DNA from: Burkholderiaceae bacterium | GTDB taxonomy: Bacteria > Pseudomonadota > Gammaproteobacteria > Burkholderiales > Burkholderiaceae_C | Reading direction: 5' to 3' | Length of the DNA stretch: 6,881 bases | Assembly (NCBI GenBank): GCA_017999135.1 | Contig: JAGOBT010000171.1 | Coordinates: 1 to 6,881, forward strand | Shown: piece after piece, positions 1-6,881 of the stretch | How the letters are laid out: each line of letters starts with the position of its first letter | Position numbering within the stretch: position 1 is the stretch's first letter | The notes under the pieces: generated by a model | What the model was told of the DNA's origin: nothing | The model's input: only the letters and a program-made list of their open reading frames with translations | Database searches by the model: none | Translations under genes and position numbers: made by a program

Positions 1-75
1 TCCACACACTTGGTCGGCCTCGCCCACCCGCGTTTGTCCCCATCCGGCCCCGCCTGTTTGCCCCGCCCATTGCCC

Positions 76-873
76 ATGTCCGCAGCCGCCCCGGCCCCCG
101 CCGTCTTCGACCTGAAAAGCGCTGCCTGGACGCTGACGGCGCTGCGGCTGCAGTCGGCCGACGTGGCCGTGCTGGCCGCCGCGCTGGATGCCCGCTTTGC
201 CGACAGCCCGGGCCTGTTCGACGGCGAAGGCGTGGCCATCGACCTGGCTGCGCTGCGCGACGCCAATGCGCCGGTCGACTTCGCCGCCCTGCTGCCGCAG
301 TTGCGCCGCCACGGCATGCTGCCCGTGGCCGCCATGGGCGGCAGCCCGGCGCAGATGGCCGCCGCCCGCGCCGCCGGCCTGGCCGAAGCACCCGATGCGC
401 CGGCCGCCGCCCGCACCGAGCCCGCCCGACCGGTGCAAAAGCAGGTGGTGCGTGCCGCGCCGGTGGAAGTGATCCGCGAGGTCGAGGTCATCCGCGAGGT
501 GGAAGTGGTGCGCGAGGTGCCGGCCGAGCCGGTCAGCGTGCCGCCGATGGTGATCGACAAGCCGCTGCGATCGGGCCAGCGCGTCTATGCGCGCGGCGGC
601 GACCTGATCGTGCTGGCGGTGGTCAGCTTCGGCGCTGAAGTCATCGCCGACGGCAACATCCATGTCTATGCGCCGCTGCGCGGCCGGGCGATTGCCGGCG
701 CGCGCGGTGATGTCAACGCCCGCATCTACTGCACCTGCCTCGAACCGCAGCTGGTGTCGGTGGCCGGCATCTACCGCACCACCGAGACGCCGCTGGCCGC
801 CGACGTGCTGGGCAAGCCCGCCCTGGTGCGGCTCGACGGCGAGAAGATCATCGTCGAGCCGCTGGGCGCCTGA
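76..873 (+). CDS. minC: Septum site-determining protein MinC
   Basis: MinC is the cytoplasmic inhibitor of FtsZ polymerisation. MinD recruits it to the membrane, and it blocks Z-ring assembly near the poles. The 265-residue product has the usual two domains. An N-terminal FtsZ-inhibiting domain spans about residues 10-103 ([15 protein letters not shown], then [20 protein letters not shown]). The C-terminal beta-helical MinD-binding domain spans about 160-262, with the conserved RSGQ at 165-168, then [31 protein letters not shown] and [15 protein letters not shown]. The linker (about 104-158) is long, rich in Ala and Pro, and holds three EVIREV-like hexapeptides. I chose ATG 76 because homology to MinC begins about ten residues after it. 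An in-frame TTG at 10 would add 22 residues of unconserved sequence. No clear Shine-Dalgarno precedes ATG 76, so the exact start is less certain than the identity. It is the first gene of minCDE. Confidence 0.95.
   Translation: MSAAAPAPAVFDLKSAAWTLTALRLQSADVAVLAAALDARFADSPGLFDGEGVAIDLAALRDANAPVDFAALLPQLRRHGMLPVAAMGGSPAQMAAARAAGLAEAPDAPAAARTEPARPVQKQVVRAAPVEVIREVEVIREVEVVREVPAEPVSVPPMVIDKPLRSGQRVYARGGDLIVLAVVSFGAEVIADGNIHVYAPLRGRAIAGARGDVNARIYCTCLEPQLVSVAGIYRTTETPLAADVLGKPALVRLDGEKIIVEPLGA
466..519 (+). repeat. 18-bp tandem repeat, three copies, in the minC linker
   Basis: Three consecutive 18-bp units (466-483, 484-501, 502-519) encode [12 protein letters not shown] and EVVREV at MinC residues 131-148. 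The units differ mostly at synonymous or conservative positions, for example GAAGTGATC versus GAGGTCATC, so the repeat is old or under protein-level selection rather than a fresh duplication. It lies between the FtsZ-inhibiting and MinD-binding domains, where length variation is tolerated. The alternating charged/hydrophobic pattern could form an extended beta or helical spacer, which is inference. Confidence 0.85.
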
Positions 874-882
874 CCCACCCGC

Positions 883-906
883 ACGACCATCCACACGACC
901 ATCCAC
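883..906. repeat. 12-bp perfect tandem repeat between minC and minD
   Basis: ACGACCATCCAC occurs twice in direct succession (883-894, 895-906), and a decayed partial copy, ACAACC, follows at 907-912. It sits in the 62-bp non-coding gap 874-935, which on the plus strand is C/A-rich and poor in G and has no obvious hairpin. It may be simple slippage, or an unstructured C-rich leader segment in the minC-minD transcript. No known binding-site consensus is recognised. Confidence 0.8.
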
Positions 907-935
907 ACAACCGCATCCCCAAGAAAGCAACCCTG

Positions 936-1751
936 ATGGCCAAGATCATCGTCGTCACGTCCGGCAAGGGCGGGGTGGGCAAGACCACCACCAGCGCCAG
1001 TTTTTCCTCGGGCCTGGCCCTGCGCGGCCACAAGACCGCGGTGATCGACTTCGACGTGGGCCTGCGCAACCTCGACCTGATCATGGGCTGCGAGCGGCGG
1101 GTGGTCTACGACCTGATCAACGTGATCCACGGAGAGGCCAACCTGCACCAGGCCCTGATCAAGGACAAGCAGTGCGACAACCTCTATGTGCTGGCCGCCA
1201 GCCAGACACGTGACAAGGACGCGCTGACGCAGGAGGGCGTCGAGAAGGTGCTGAACGACCTGGCCGAGATGGGCTTCGAGTACATCGTGTGCGATTCGCC
1301 CGCCGGCATCGAGACCGGCGCGCTGATGGCCATGCACTATGCCGACGAGGCGCTGGTGGTCACCAACCCCGAGGTCTCGTCGGTGCGGGACAGCGACCGC
1401 ATCCTGGGCATGCTGAGCAGCAAGACCAAGCGCGCCATCGACGGCAGCACGCCCATCAAGGAGCACCTGCTGATCACCCGCTACAACCCCAGCCGGGTCG
1501 AAGGCGGGCAGATGCTGAGCCTGACCGACATCCAGGAGATCCTGCGCATTCCGCTGATCGGCGTGATCCCCGAGAGCGAGACGGTGCTGGACGCGTCCAA
1601 CCAGGGCGTGCCCGCCATCCACCTGAAGACCACCGACGTGAGCGAGGCCTACAAGGACGTGATCAGCCGCTTCCTGGGTGAGACGGTGCCGATGCGCTTC
1701 ACCGATTTCGAGAAGCCCGGCTTCTTCAAGCGGCTGTTCGGCGGGAGGTGA
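936..1751 (+). CDS. minD: Septum site-determining ATPase MinD
   Basis: MinD is a ParA/Mrp-type P-loop ATPase. ATP-bound dimers bind the inner membrane, recruit MinC, and are released when MinE stimulates hydrolysis, giving pole-to-pole oscillation. The 271-residue product is full length for the family. The deviant Walker A is GKGGVGKTT at residues 10-18, with signature Lys11 and Lys16. The switch I region [10 protein letters not shown] at 38-47 includes Asp40. The Walker B-like segment VCDSPAGIE at 118-126 includes Asp120. The C-terminal amphipathic membrane-targeting helix is [14 protein letters not shown] at 258-271. ATG 936 gives the canonical N-terminus [18 protein letters not shown], with a weak purine stretch (AGAAAG, 922-927) about 8 nt upstream. 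It follows minC by 62 bp and precedes minE by 5 bp. All key catalytic residues are present. Confidence 0.98.
   Translation: MAKIIVVTSGKGGVGKTTTSASFSSGLALRGHKTAVIDFDVGLRNLDLIMGCERRVVYDLINVIHGEANLHQALIKDKQCDNLYVLAASQTRDKDALTQEGVEKVLNDLAEMGFEYIVCDSPAGIETGALMAMHYADEALVVTNPEVSSVRDSDRILGMLSSKTKRAIDGSTPIKEHLLITRYNPSRVEGGQMLSLTDIQEILRIPLIGVIPESETVLDASNQGVPAIHLKTTDVSEAYKDVISRFLGETVPMRFTDFEKPGFFKRLFGGR
1743..1748 (+). promoter_or_regulatory. Ribosome binding site of minE
   Basis: GGGAGG at 1743-1748, inside the last codons of minD, lies 8 nt before ATG 1757. This spacing supports ATG 1757 as the minE start over the in-frame GTG at 1748, which overlaps the motif itself and has no Shine-Dalgarno at a usable distance. 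Confidence 0.7.
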
Positions 1752-1756
1752 GCGGC

Positions 1757-2020
1757 ATGTCGTTCCTCTCGTTCTTTCTCGGTGAGAAGAAGAAGACTGC
1801 CACCGTTGCCAAGGAGCGGCTGCAGATCATCCTGGCCCATGAGCGCTCGGGCCGCGGTGGCTCGCGCGCCGACTACCTGCCTCAGCTGCAGGCCGAGCTG
1901 GTGGCGGTGATCAGCAAGTACGTGCAGATCTCGCCCGGGGACATCAAGGTCAGCCTGGAGAAGCAGGACAACTTCGAGGTGCTCGAGGTCAAGATCGAGC
2001 TGCCCGATGCAGCACGGTGA
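1757..2020 (+). CDS. minE: Cell division topological specificity factor MinE
   Basis: MinE forms the ring that stimulates MinD ATPase activity and displaces MinC, confining division inhibition to the poles. The 87-residue product matches the usual MinE length. Residues 1-10 ([10 protein letters not shown]) are the amphipathic membrane-contacting segment. Residues about 11-31 ([20 protein letters not shown]) are the contact helix/strand that binds MinD. Residues about 38-84 form the topological specificity domain, with [17 protein letters not shown] and the closing [13 protein letters not shown] 1757 was chosen because it gives the conserved N-terminus and has a well-spaced Shine-Dalgarno. GTG 1748 would add only MSG and would overlap the minD stop. 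Its own stop overlaps the GTG of the next gene by 4 bp. Confidence 0.96.
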   Translation: MSFLSFFLGEKKKTATVAKERLQIILAHERSGRGGSRADYLPQLQAELVAVISKYVQISPGDIKVSLEKQDNFEVLEVKIELPDAAR

Positions 2021-2544
2021 CCGCTGACGCCGGCACCGACCCGTGCCGCGCCTTCCTGGCCGGCTACCCGGCTGACCTGCTGGACCAGGTGCGCGCCCGG
2101 CTGGCCGACGGCAGCCTGGGCGCCGACCTGGCCCGGCGCTACCCCGATGCCCACACCATCCGCACCGATGGCGCGCTGTACGACCATGCGTCGTCGCTGA
2201 AAGCGCGCCACCTGCGCAACGCCCCGGCGCTGAACAAGGTGGCTTACGACGGCCGCCTGCAGATCGACCAGCGTGCGCTGGGCACGCTGACAGCTGCCTC
2301 CCGCGTGCAGGGCGGCCGGCTGTCCGCCAAGCGTGAACTGCGCGTGGCCGCCTGCTTCAAGCAGGCCCCGGCGGTGATGCTGGACATGATCGTGGTGCAC
2401 GAGCTGGCGCACCTGAAGGAGCGCGCGCACAACAAGCCGTTCTATGCGCTGTGCGACCACATGCTGCCGGGCTACCACCAGATCGAGTTCGACACCCGGC
2501 TGTGGCTGACCTGCCAGCTGGCGCAGCCCGCCGCCACGCCATGA
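2017..2544 (+). CDS. YgjP-family zinc-dependent metallopeptidase (M48/DUF45 type)
   Basis: The 175-residue protein carries a gluzincin-like zinc motif, HELAH at residues 128-132 (ligands His128 and His132, catalytic Glu129), with a third likely ligand at His138 in AHNKPFY. The segment that follows, [20 protein letters not shown] (146-165 approximately), closely resembles the end of E. coli YgjP as I recall it. The family is cytosolic and related to SprT/WLM metallopeptidases. Its substrates are poorly defined, so no specific role is assigned. No signal peptide or membrane segment is visible. The N-terminal 40 residues are unlike YgjP and may be lineage-specific. The start is GTG 2017, in the four-base GTGA overlap with the minE stop, which implies translational coupling. 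No strong Shine-Dalgarno is seen. Its stop overlaps the next gene as ATGA. Confidence 0.88.
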   Translation: MTADAGTDPCRAFLAGYPADLLDQVRARLADGSLGADLARRYPDAHTIRTDGALYDHASSLKARHLRNAPALNKVAYDGRLQIDQRALGTLTAASRVQGGRLSAKRELRVAACFKQAPAVMLDMIVVHELAHLKERAHNKPFYALCDHMLPGYHQIEFDTRLWLTCQLAQPAATP

Positions 2545-3347
2545 ACGACTGGCTGGTGCAGTGGGGTCTGGAGGCCTGGAAGCCGGCGCTGCGCGTGCTG
2601 GTGATGCCGCCGGTGCCGATGCTGCTGCTGGTGCTGCTCGGCCTGGCCCTGGTGCGCCGGCGGCCCTGGCTGGGACGCAGCCTGGGGGTGGTGGGCGTGC
2701 TGGCCACCTGGGTGATCTGCACGCCCTGGGCGGGCCATGTGCTGCAGACCGCCCTGACCCAGCCGCCACCGCCGTTGTCGGCCGACCAGATCGCCAAGCT
2801 CCGACAGGCGCCGCGCACCGCCATCCTGGTGCTGGGCGCCGGCCGCCGCACCCTGTTGCTGGAATACGACCAGCCCGACCTGACGCCGCTGACGCTGGAG
2901 CGCTTGCGCTATGGCTGGTGGCTGGCGCGGCAGACCGGGCTGCCGCTGGGCTACAGCGGCGGCATCGGCCATGGCGCCCGCGACGGCCTGACGGAAGCCG
3001 AGGCGGTGGCCGTGGTGACCAGGCGCGACCAGGGCGTGCCATTGCGCTGGTCCGAGCAGAGGTCCCGTGACACCAATGAGAACGCCCGCTACAGCGTGGC
3101 CTTGCTGCAGGCTGCTGGCATCACCCGGGTGGTGCTGGTCACGCATGGCTTCCACCAGCGCCGGGCGCTGGCGGCGTTCCAGCGCGCCATCGCGCAGTCG
3201 GGCCGGCCGCTGGACCTGGTGGCTGCACCCGTGGGTCTGCGGCCGGCGCCGACCGGTGAGGTGTCCGACTACCTGCCCGGGGCGCAGGGTCTGTCCGACA
3301 GCAGCATCGCCCTGCATGAGTGGCTCGGCCGCCTGGCCGGCGCCTGA
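2541..3347 (+). CDS. Membrane-anchored DUF218 (ElyC/SanA/YdcF-like) protein
   Basis: The 268-residue protein has two N-terminal hydrophobic segments (about residues 20-38 and 48-66) followed by a DUF218 domain from about residue 92. Recognisable DUF218 elements are AILVLGAG (94-101), the YSGGIG turn (138-143), TEAEA (151-155), the SRDTNENARYS segment (175-185) and LVTHGFHQRRA (199-209), ending in ALHEWLGR. The two-helix architecture is that of E. coli ElyC, linked to undecaprenyl-phosphate-dependent envelope carbohydrate assembly. The DUF218 domain itself has no firmly established reaction, so the role here is inferred only as envelope-related. ATG 2541 overlaps the peptidase stop by 4 bp (ATGA) and lacks its own Shine-Dalgarno, suggesting coupling. 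This is the last gene of the min block, and its stop faces the SDR gene stop across 6 bp. Confidence 0.85.
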   Translation: MNDWLVQWGLEAWKPALRVLVMPPVPMLLLVLLGLALVRRRPWLGRSLGVVGVLATWVICTPWAGHVLQTALTQPPPPLSADQIAKLRQAPRTAILVLGAGRRTLLLEYDQPDLTPLTLERLRYGWWLARQTGLPLGYSGGIGHGARDGLTEAEAVAVVTRRDQGVPLRWSEQRSRDTNENARYSVALLQAAGITRVVLVTHGFHQRRALAAFQRAIAQSGRPLDLVAAPVGLRPAPTGEVSDYLPGAQGLSDSSIALHEWLGRLAGA

Positions 3348-3365
3348 GGCTGGTCAGCCCGCGCC
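3339..3365. terminator. Possible hairpin at the convergent gene junction
   Basis: Nested inverted repeats span both facing stop codons. The inner pair is GGCTG (3348-3352) with CAGCC (3355-3359). The outer pair is GGCGC (3339-3343) with GCGCC (3361-3365). The inner loop is only 2 nt and the two stems are separated by an asymmetric 4/1 bulge. No T-run follows on either strand, so this is not a textbook intrinsic terminator. It may act as a weak bidirectional barrier, or it may be a by-product of the high GC content. Confidence 0.25.
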
Positions 3366-4149
3366 AGGCGGCACCCGTCGCGTGGCCACCTCGCGCTGGC
3401 TGCCCAGCACGATCTGGCCCAGGTGGGCGCCGCCGCCGATGTCGATCTCGGCGCCGTTGATGTAGCCCGCCGCGTCGCTGCAGAGAAAGCCCACCAGCGC
3501 CGCCACCTCCTCGGGCTGGCCGAAGCGGCGTGCCGGAATCAGGCCCAGTGCATCGTCGCGGATGGCTGGTGGCAACCCCTGCACCGGCACGGTGGCCACC
3601 ATGCCGGGCAGCACCGCATTGCAGGTGATGCCGTGGCGCGCATGCTCCAGCGTGGTGGCGCGCATCAGGCCGATCAGCCCGGCTTTGGTTGCCGAGTAGC
3701 CGGCCTGGTGGTACAGCCCGGTGCGCCCGGCGATCGAGCTGATGTGCACGATGCGGCCCCAGCCCGCGGCCACCATGCCTGGCAGCAGGGCGTGGCTCAG
3801 CAGCATCGGCGCGGTCAGGTTGACGGCCAGTTCACGCGCCCACAGGTCGGCCTGCATGCGCACCACCGGGGCGATGTGGCTGGCGATGCCGGCGTTGTTC
3901 ACCAACCCTGCGGCCGGGCCCAGCGCCGCCTGCAGCGTGGCCAGCGCGGGCGGGATCTGCGCCGCATCGGCCAGGTCGGCCAGCGCCCACGCCACCGGGG
4001 CGCCGGTGTTGCGGGCGATGTCGTCGGCCGCCGCTTCGACCTGGGGCGACTGGTCGATCAGCCCGACCGCCCAGCCCTGGCCGGCCAGTTGCCGGGCGAT
4101 GGCCAGGCCGATGCCCGCCGCCGCGCCGGTGACGACGACGTGGCGCGGC

Positions 4150-4157
<8 letters not shown>
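3354..4157 (-). CDS. Short-chain dehydrogenase/reductase (SDR), classical type
   Basis: The 267-residue NAD(P)-dependent oxidoreductase has the complete classical SDR signature. The Rossmann glycine motif TGAAAGIG is at 10-17, NNAG at 87-90 and Asn113 in AVNLTAP. The likely catalytic serine is Ser141 in HISSIAG, and the active site is Tyr154/Lys158 in YSATK. The PG turn is at 184-185, and the C-terminal NGAEIDIGGGAHL starts at 234. Asp35 at the end of the second strand (VGLID) suggests NAD(H) rather than NADP(H). About 20 extra residues follow the usual SDR end. The substrate cannot be read from sequence. Its position, overlapping by 8 bp the end of an acyl-CoA dehydrogenase gene, suggests a 3-hydroxyacyl-CoA or related dehydrogenase step. 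ATG 4157 lies inside that overlap with only a weak Shine-Dalgarno, so translation is probably coupled. Confidence 0.92.
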
Positions 4158-5352
<1,195 letters not shown>

Positions 5353-5357
5353 GCGGT

Positions 5358-5363
5358 CTCCTT
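5358..5363 (-). promoter_or_regulatory. Ribosome binding site of the acyl-CoA dehydrogenase gene
   Basis: On the minus strand AAGGAG (5363 to 5358) stands 5 nt before the ATG at 5352. It is the best Shine-Dalgarno in the window and fixes this start. Confidence 0.85.
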
Positions 5364-5504
5364 GGTCAGCGTCAGCCTAGGGCAGGGTGCGGCGGCGGTC
5401 TTGCATCAACTGGCTGCCCGCTGTTTTGATCATTTGTAACGATTTGCTCAAGTCTTCCATTCCGCTGCCGATGATCCGGACAAGCCGGGCCCGGATGCCT
5501 GGCC

Positions 5505-5508
5505 GGAG
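5505..5508 (+). promoter_or_regulatory. Ribosome binding site of the response regulator gene
   Basis: GGAG at 5505-5508 lies 6 nt before ATG 5515. This supports that start; the two nearby upstream ATGs (5471, 5495) are out of frame. Confidence 0.65.
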
Positions 5509-5514
5509 CACCCG

Positions 5515-6881
5515 ATGGCAGATTCCGCACCGCCCGCACCGACCGACCCGGCCGTGGCCCCGCCACCCACCGTGTTGCTGGTCGACGATGAGCCGTCGGT
5601 GTTGAGTGCGCTGCGCCGGCTGTTCCGCACCCAGGGCTACCGCATCGAGCAGGCCACCGGCGGCGCCGATGCGCTGGCGCTGATGCGCGACACGCCGGTG
5701 GACCTGGTGGTGTCCGACATGCGCATGCCCGGCATGGACGGCGCGGCCTTTCTGGCCCAGGTGCGCAGCCTGTACCCGTCGGTGGCGCGCATCCTGCTGA
5801 CCGGCTATGCCGACATCACCGCCACCATCGCCGCCATCAACCAGGGCGCCATCCACCGCTACATCGCCAAGCCCTGGGACGACAACGACCTGCTGCTGGT
5901 GGTGAGCGACGCCTTGCACCGCCGCGGCCTGGAGCAGGAGAACAGCCGCCTGCTGGCGCTGACGCAGGCCCAGAACCAGGCCCTGGTCATGCTGAACCAG
6001 GGGCTGGAAGCGCGCGTGGCCGAGCGCACCGCGGCGCTGGAGGCCAGCCTGGCCGACCTGGCCGCCGCCCATGCCGAGGTGGAGGCGCACTTCATGCTGG
6101 CCGTCACCGTGTTCTCGGGCCTGCTGGAACTGCGTGAAGGCGGCATGGCCGGCCATGCCCGCCGGGTGGCCGAGCTGGCCCGCCGCGTGGCCGCCCGCCT
6201 GGGGCTGGACGACGCCGCCCAGCGCGATGTGCAACTGGCCGCGCTGCTGCACGACATCGGCAAGATCGGCTTCGACGACGCGATGCTGCGCACCCCGGTG
6301 TCGAAGTACAGCGGCGACCAGATGACGGTCTACCAGATGCACCCGGGCGACGGCGAAGCGGCGCTGATGCCGCTGGACAAGCTGCACGGCGTGGCCGCAA
6401 TCGTGCGCCAGCACCACGAGCGCTGGGACGGCCGCGGCTTCCCGGACGGCCGCAGCGGTGCCGCCATCCTGCTGGGCGCGCGCATCCTGGCCGCGGTCAA
6501 CGACTACGACGGCCTGGTCAGCGGCAGCCTGGCCGAGCAGGTCTACACCGGCGACAAGGCCCGCGCCGCGCTGCGCGACGGCGTGCTCACCCGTTACGAC
6601 CCGGCCGTGGTCGAGGCGCTGTTCAAGGTGCTTGACGAGGCCGAGGCCGAGGCCCGCGCCGACGTGGCGGTGCCGGTGGCCGACCTGCGCCCCGGCATGG
6701 TGCTGGCCAAGGACCTGGTGTCGCCGCAGGGCGTGATCCTGCTGCCGGCAGGCCATGTGTTCCGTCCGCCGCTGATCACCAAGCTGCGCGATCTGGCTGC
6801 ACGCCAGCCGCAGCCGCTGGAACTGCGGGTGCTGCGCAAGTCGATCCCGCCGGCCGATGCCGGCAGGCAGGCTGCACCGAG
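5515..6881 (+). CDS. Response regulator with divergent HD-GYP-type phosphohydrolase domain (3' end cut off)
   Basis: This reading frame stays open to the window edge (455 complete codons, no stop), so the protein is partial. After a Pro/Ala-rich leader comes a receiver domain (about 20-135) with acidic pair Asp24/Asp25, phosphoacceptor Asp68 in SDMRMPGMDG, Thr96 in LLTGYAD and Lys119 in AKPW. A helical, probably coiled-coil linker spans about 136-195. An HD phosphohydrolase domain follows: His214 in GHARRV, His246-Asp247 in LLHDIGKIG, His276 in MHPGDG, His300/His301 in HHERWDGRGFPDG and AVNDYDGL (327-334). This layout resembles RpfG-type cyclic-di-GMP phosphodiesterases, but the GYP triplet reads GFP and the usual KPG segment is replaced. 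A C-terminal extension (about 386-443) holds LRPGMVLAKDL and LLPAGHVF. The frame has no in-frame stop from 5440; ATG 5515 has a Shine-Dalgarno. A partner histidine kinase is not in the window. Confidence 0.9.
   Translation, partial: MADSAPPAPTDPAVAPPPTVLLVDDEPSVLSALRRLFRTQGYRIEQATGGADALALMRDTPVDLVVSDMRMPGMDGAAFLAQVRSLYPSVARILLTGYADITATIAAINQGAIHRYIAKPWDDNDLLLVVSDALHRRGLEQENSRLLALTQAQNQALVMLNQGLEARVAERTAALEASLADLAAAHAEVEAHFMLAVTVFSGLLELREGGMAGHARRVAELARRVAARLGLDDAAQRDVQLAALLHDIGKIGFDDAMLRTPVSKYSGDQMTVYQMHPGDGEAALMPLDKLHGVAAIVRQHHERWDGRGFPDGRSGAAILLGARILAAVNDYDGLVSGSLAEQVYTGDKARAALRDGVLTRYDPAVVEALFKVLDEAEAEARADVAVPVADLRPGMVLAKDLVSPQGVILLPAGHVFRPPLITKLRDLAARQPQPLELRVLRKSIPPADAGRQAAP

Larger units (their letters stand above)
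5353..5514. promoter_or_regulatory. Divergent intergenic region with AT-rich core, probable promoters
   Basis: This 162-bp gap separates the leftward acyl-CoA dehydrogenase operon from the rightward response regulator gene. Its segment 5421-5460 is only about 35% GC (14 of 40), in sharp contrast to the GC-rich genes on both sides. A weak plus-strand sigma-70-like pair is TTGCAT (5401-5406) with TTTGAT (5425-5430), 18 bp apart. Two ATTTG direct repeats start 10 bp apart (5432, 5442), and a TGATCA palindrome lies at 5428-5433. These motifs are weak matches. What supports a promoter region is mainly the gene orientation and the local composition. Confidence 0.45.

Noticed and set aside
10..75. 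An upstream TTG start for minC at position 10.
   Set aside because: The 22 extra residues are Pro/Leu-rich and unlike MinC N-termini, and ATG 76 sits just ahead of the conserved domain.
1..75. A promoter for the min operon upstream of minC.
   Set aside because: Only 75 bp are available, and no -35/-10 pair or Shine-Dalgarno stands out in this C-rich stretch.
771..1622. A minus-strand open frame of 283 codons opposite minC/minD.
   Set aside because: It is antisense to minD, which is unambiguous from its Walker A and membrane-targeting helix, and no recognisable motifs appear in the product.
1748..2020. minE starting at GTG 1748 with a 4-bp overlap with minD.
   Set aside because: It adds only MSG before the conserved [10 protein letters not shown], and the Shine-Dalgarno GGGAGG is spaced for ATG 1757, not GTG 1748.
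5377..5460. A 27-codon minus-strand frame (MEDLSKSLQMIKTAGSQLMQ and onward) in the divergent intergenic region.
   Set aside because: Its composition looks more protein-like than the shadows, but it has no convincing Shine-Dalgarno, lies where promoters are expected, and cannot be tied to a family. Comparison with related genomes could revive it.
5377..6756. A long minus-strand open frame (459 codons) opposite the response regulator.
   Set aside because: It is the antisense shadow of the receiver-HD gene, with biased His/Gln/Val composition and no domain motif.

Overview
The window is GC-rich, densely coding bacterial chromosome carrying eight protein genes. It most likely comes from a betaproteobacterium of the order Burkholderiales (Leptothrix/Rubrivivax/Ideonella-like). 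This rests on the strong G/C bias at third codon positions, the minC-minD-minE order with a MinE beginning [10 protein letters not shown], and the protein family versions seen. The taxonomic call is from recollection of those families, not from a search. No RNA gene, insertion sequence, phage gene, CRISPR array or attachment site was found.

Left block, plus strand, about 76-3347: five tightly packed co-directional genes. minC, minD and minE encode the oscillating system that keeps the FtsZ ring away from the cell poles. They are followed by a YgjP-type zinc metallopeptidase whose GTG start overlaps the minE stop (GTGA), and by a two-helix membrane protein of the DUF218 (ElyC/SanA/YdcF) family whose ATG overlaps the peptidase stop (ATGA). 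The overlaps imply translational coupling, so the two extra genes are probably expressed with the division-site system. The only non-coding gap inside the block is the 62 bp between minC and minD, which contains a short tandem repeat. The minC linker also carries an internal 18-bp repeat.

Middle block, minus strand, 3354-5352: a two-gene operon read right to left. An acyl-CoA dehydrogenase of the ACAD10/ACAD11 type comes first, with a strong Shine-Dalgarno, and overlaps by 8 bp a short-chain dehydrogenase/reductase. Together they look like two steps of a beta-oxidation-like acyl-CoA pathway. The pairing recalls lvaC-lvaD of the Pseudomonas levulinate pathway, but no kinase partner is in the window. 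This block converges on the min block with only 6 bp between stop codons.

Right block, plus strand, 5515 to the right edge: the 5' part of a response regulator with an N-terminal receiver, a helical linker, a divergent HD-GYP-type phosphohydrolase domain and a C-terminal extension. It is open to the window edge, so its 3' end is missing. A 162-bp divergent region with an AT-rich core separates it from the acyl-CoA dehydrogenase gene and is the most likely place for promoters in both directions.

Most of the window is conserved housekeeping and metabolic sequence. The points most worth a second look are the genes attached to the min operon, the orphan ACAD10/11-type plus SDR pair, and the atypical HD-GYP signature. 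I did not find convincing evidence of a wholly undescribed system.
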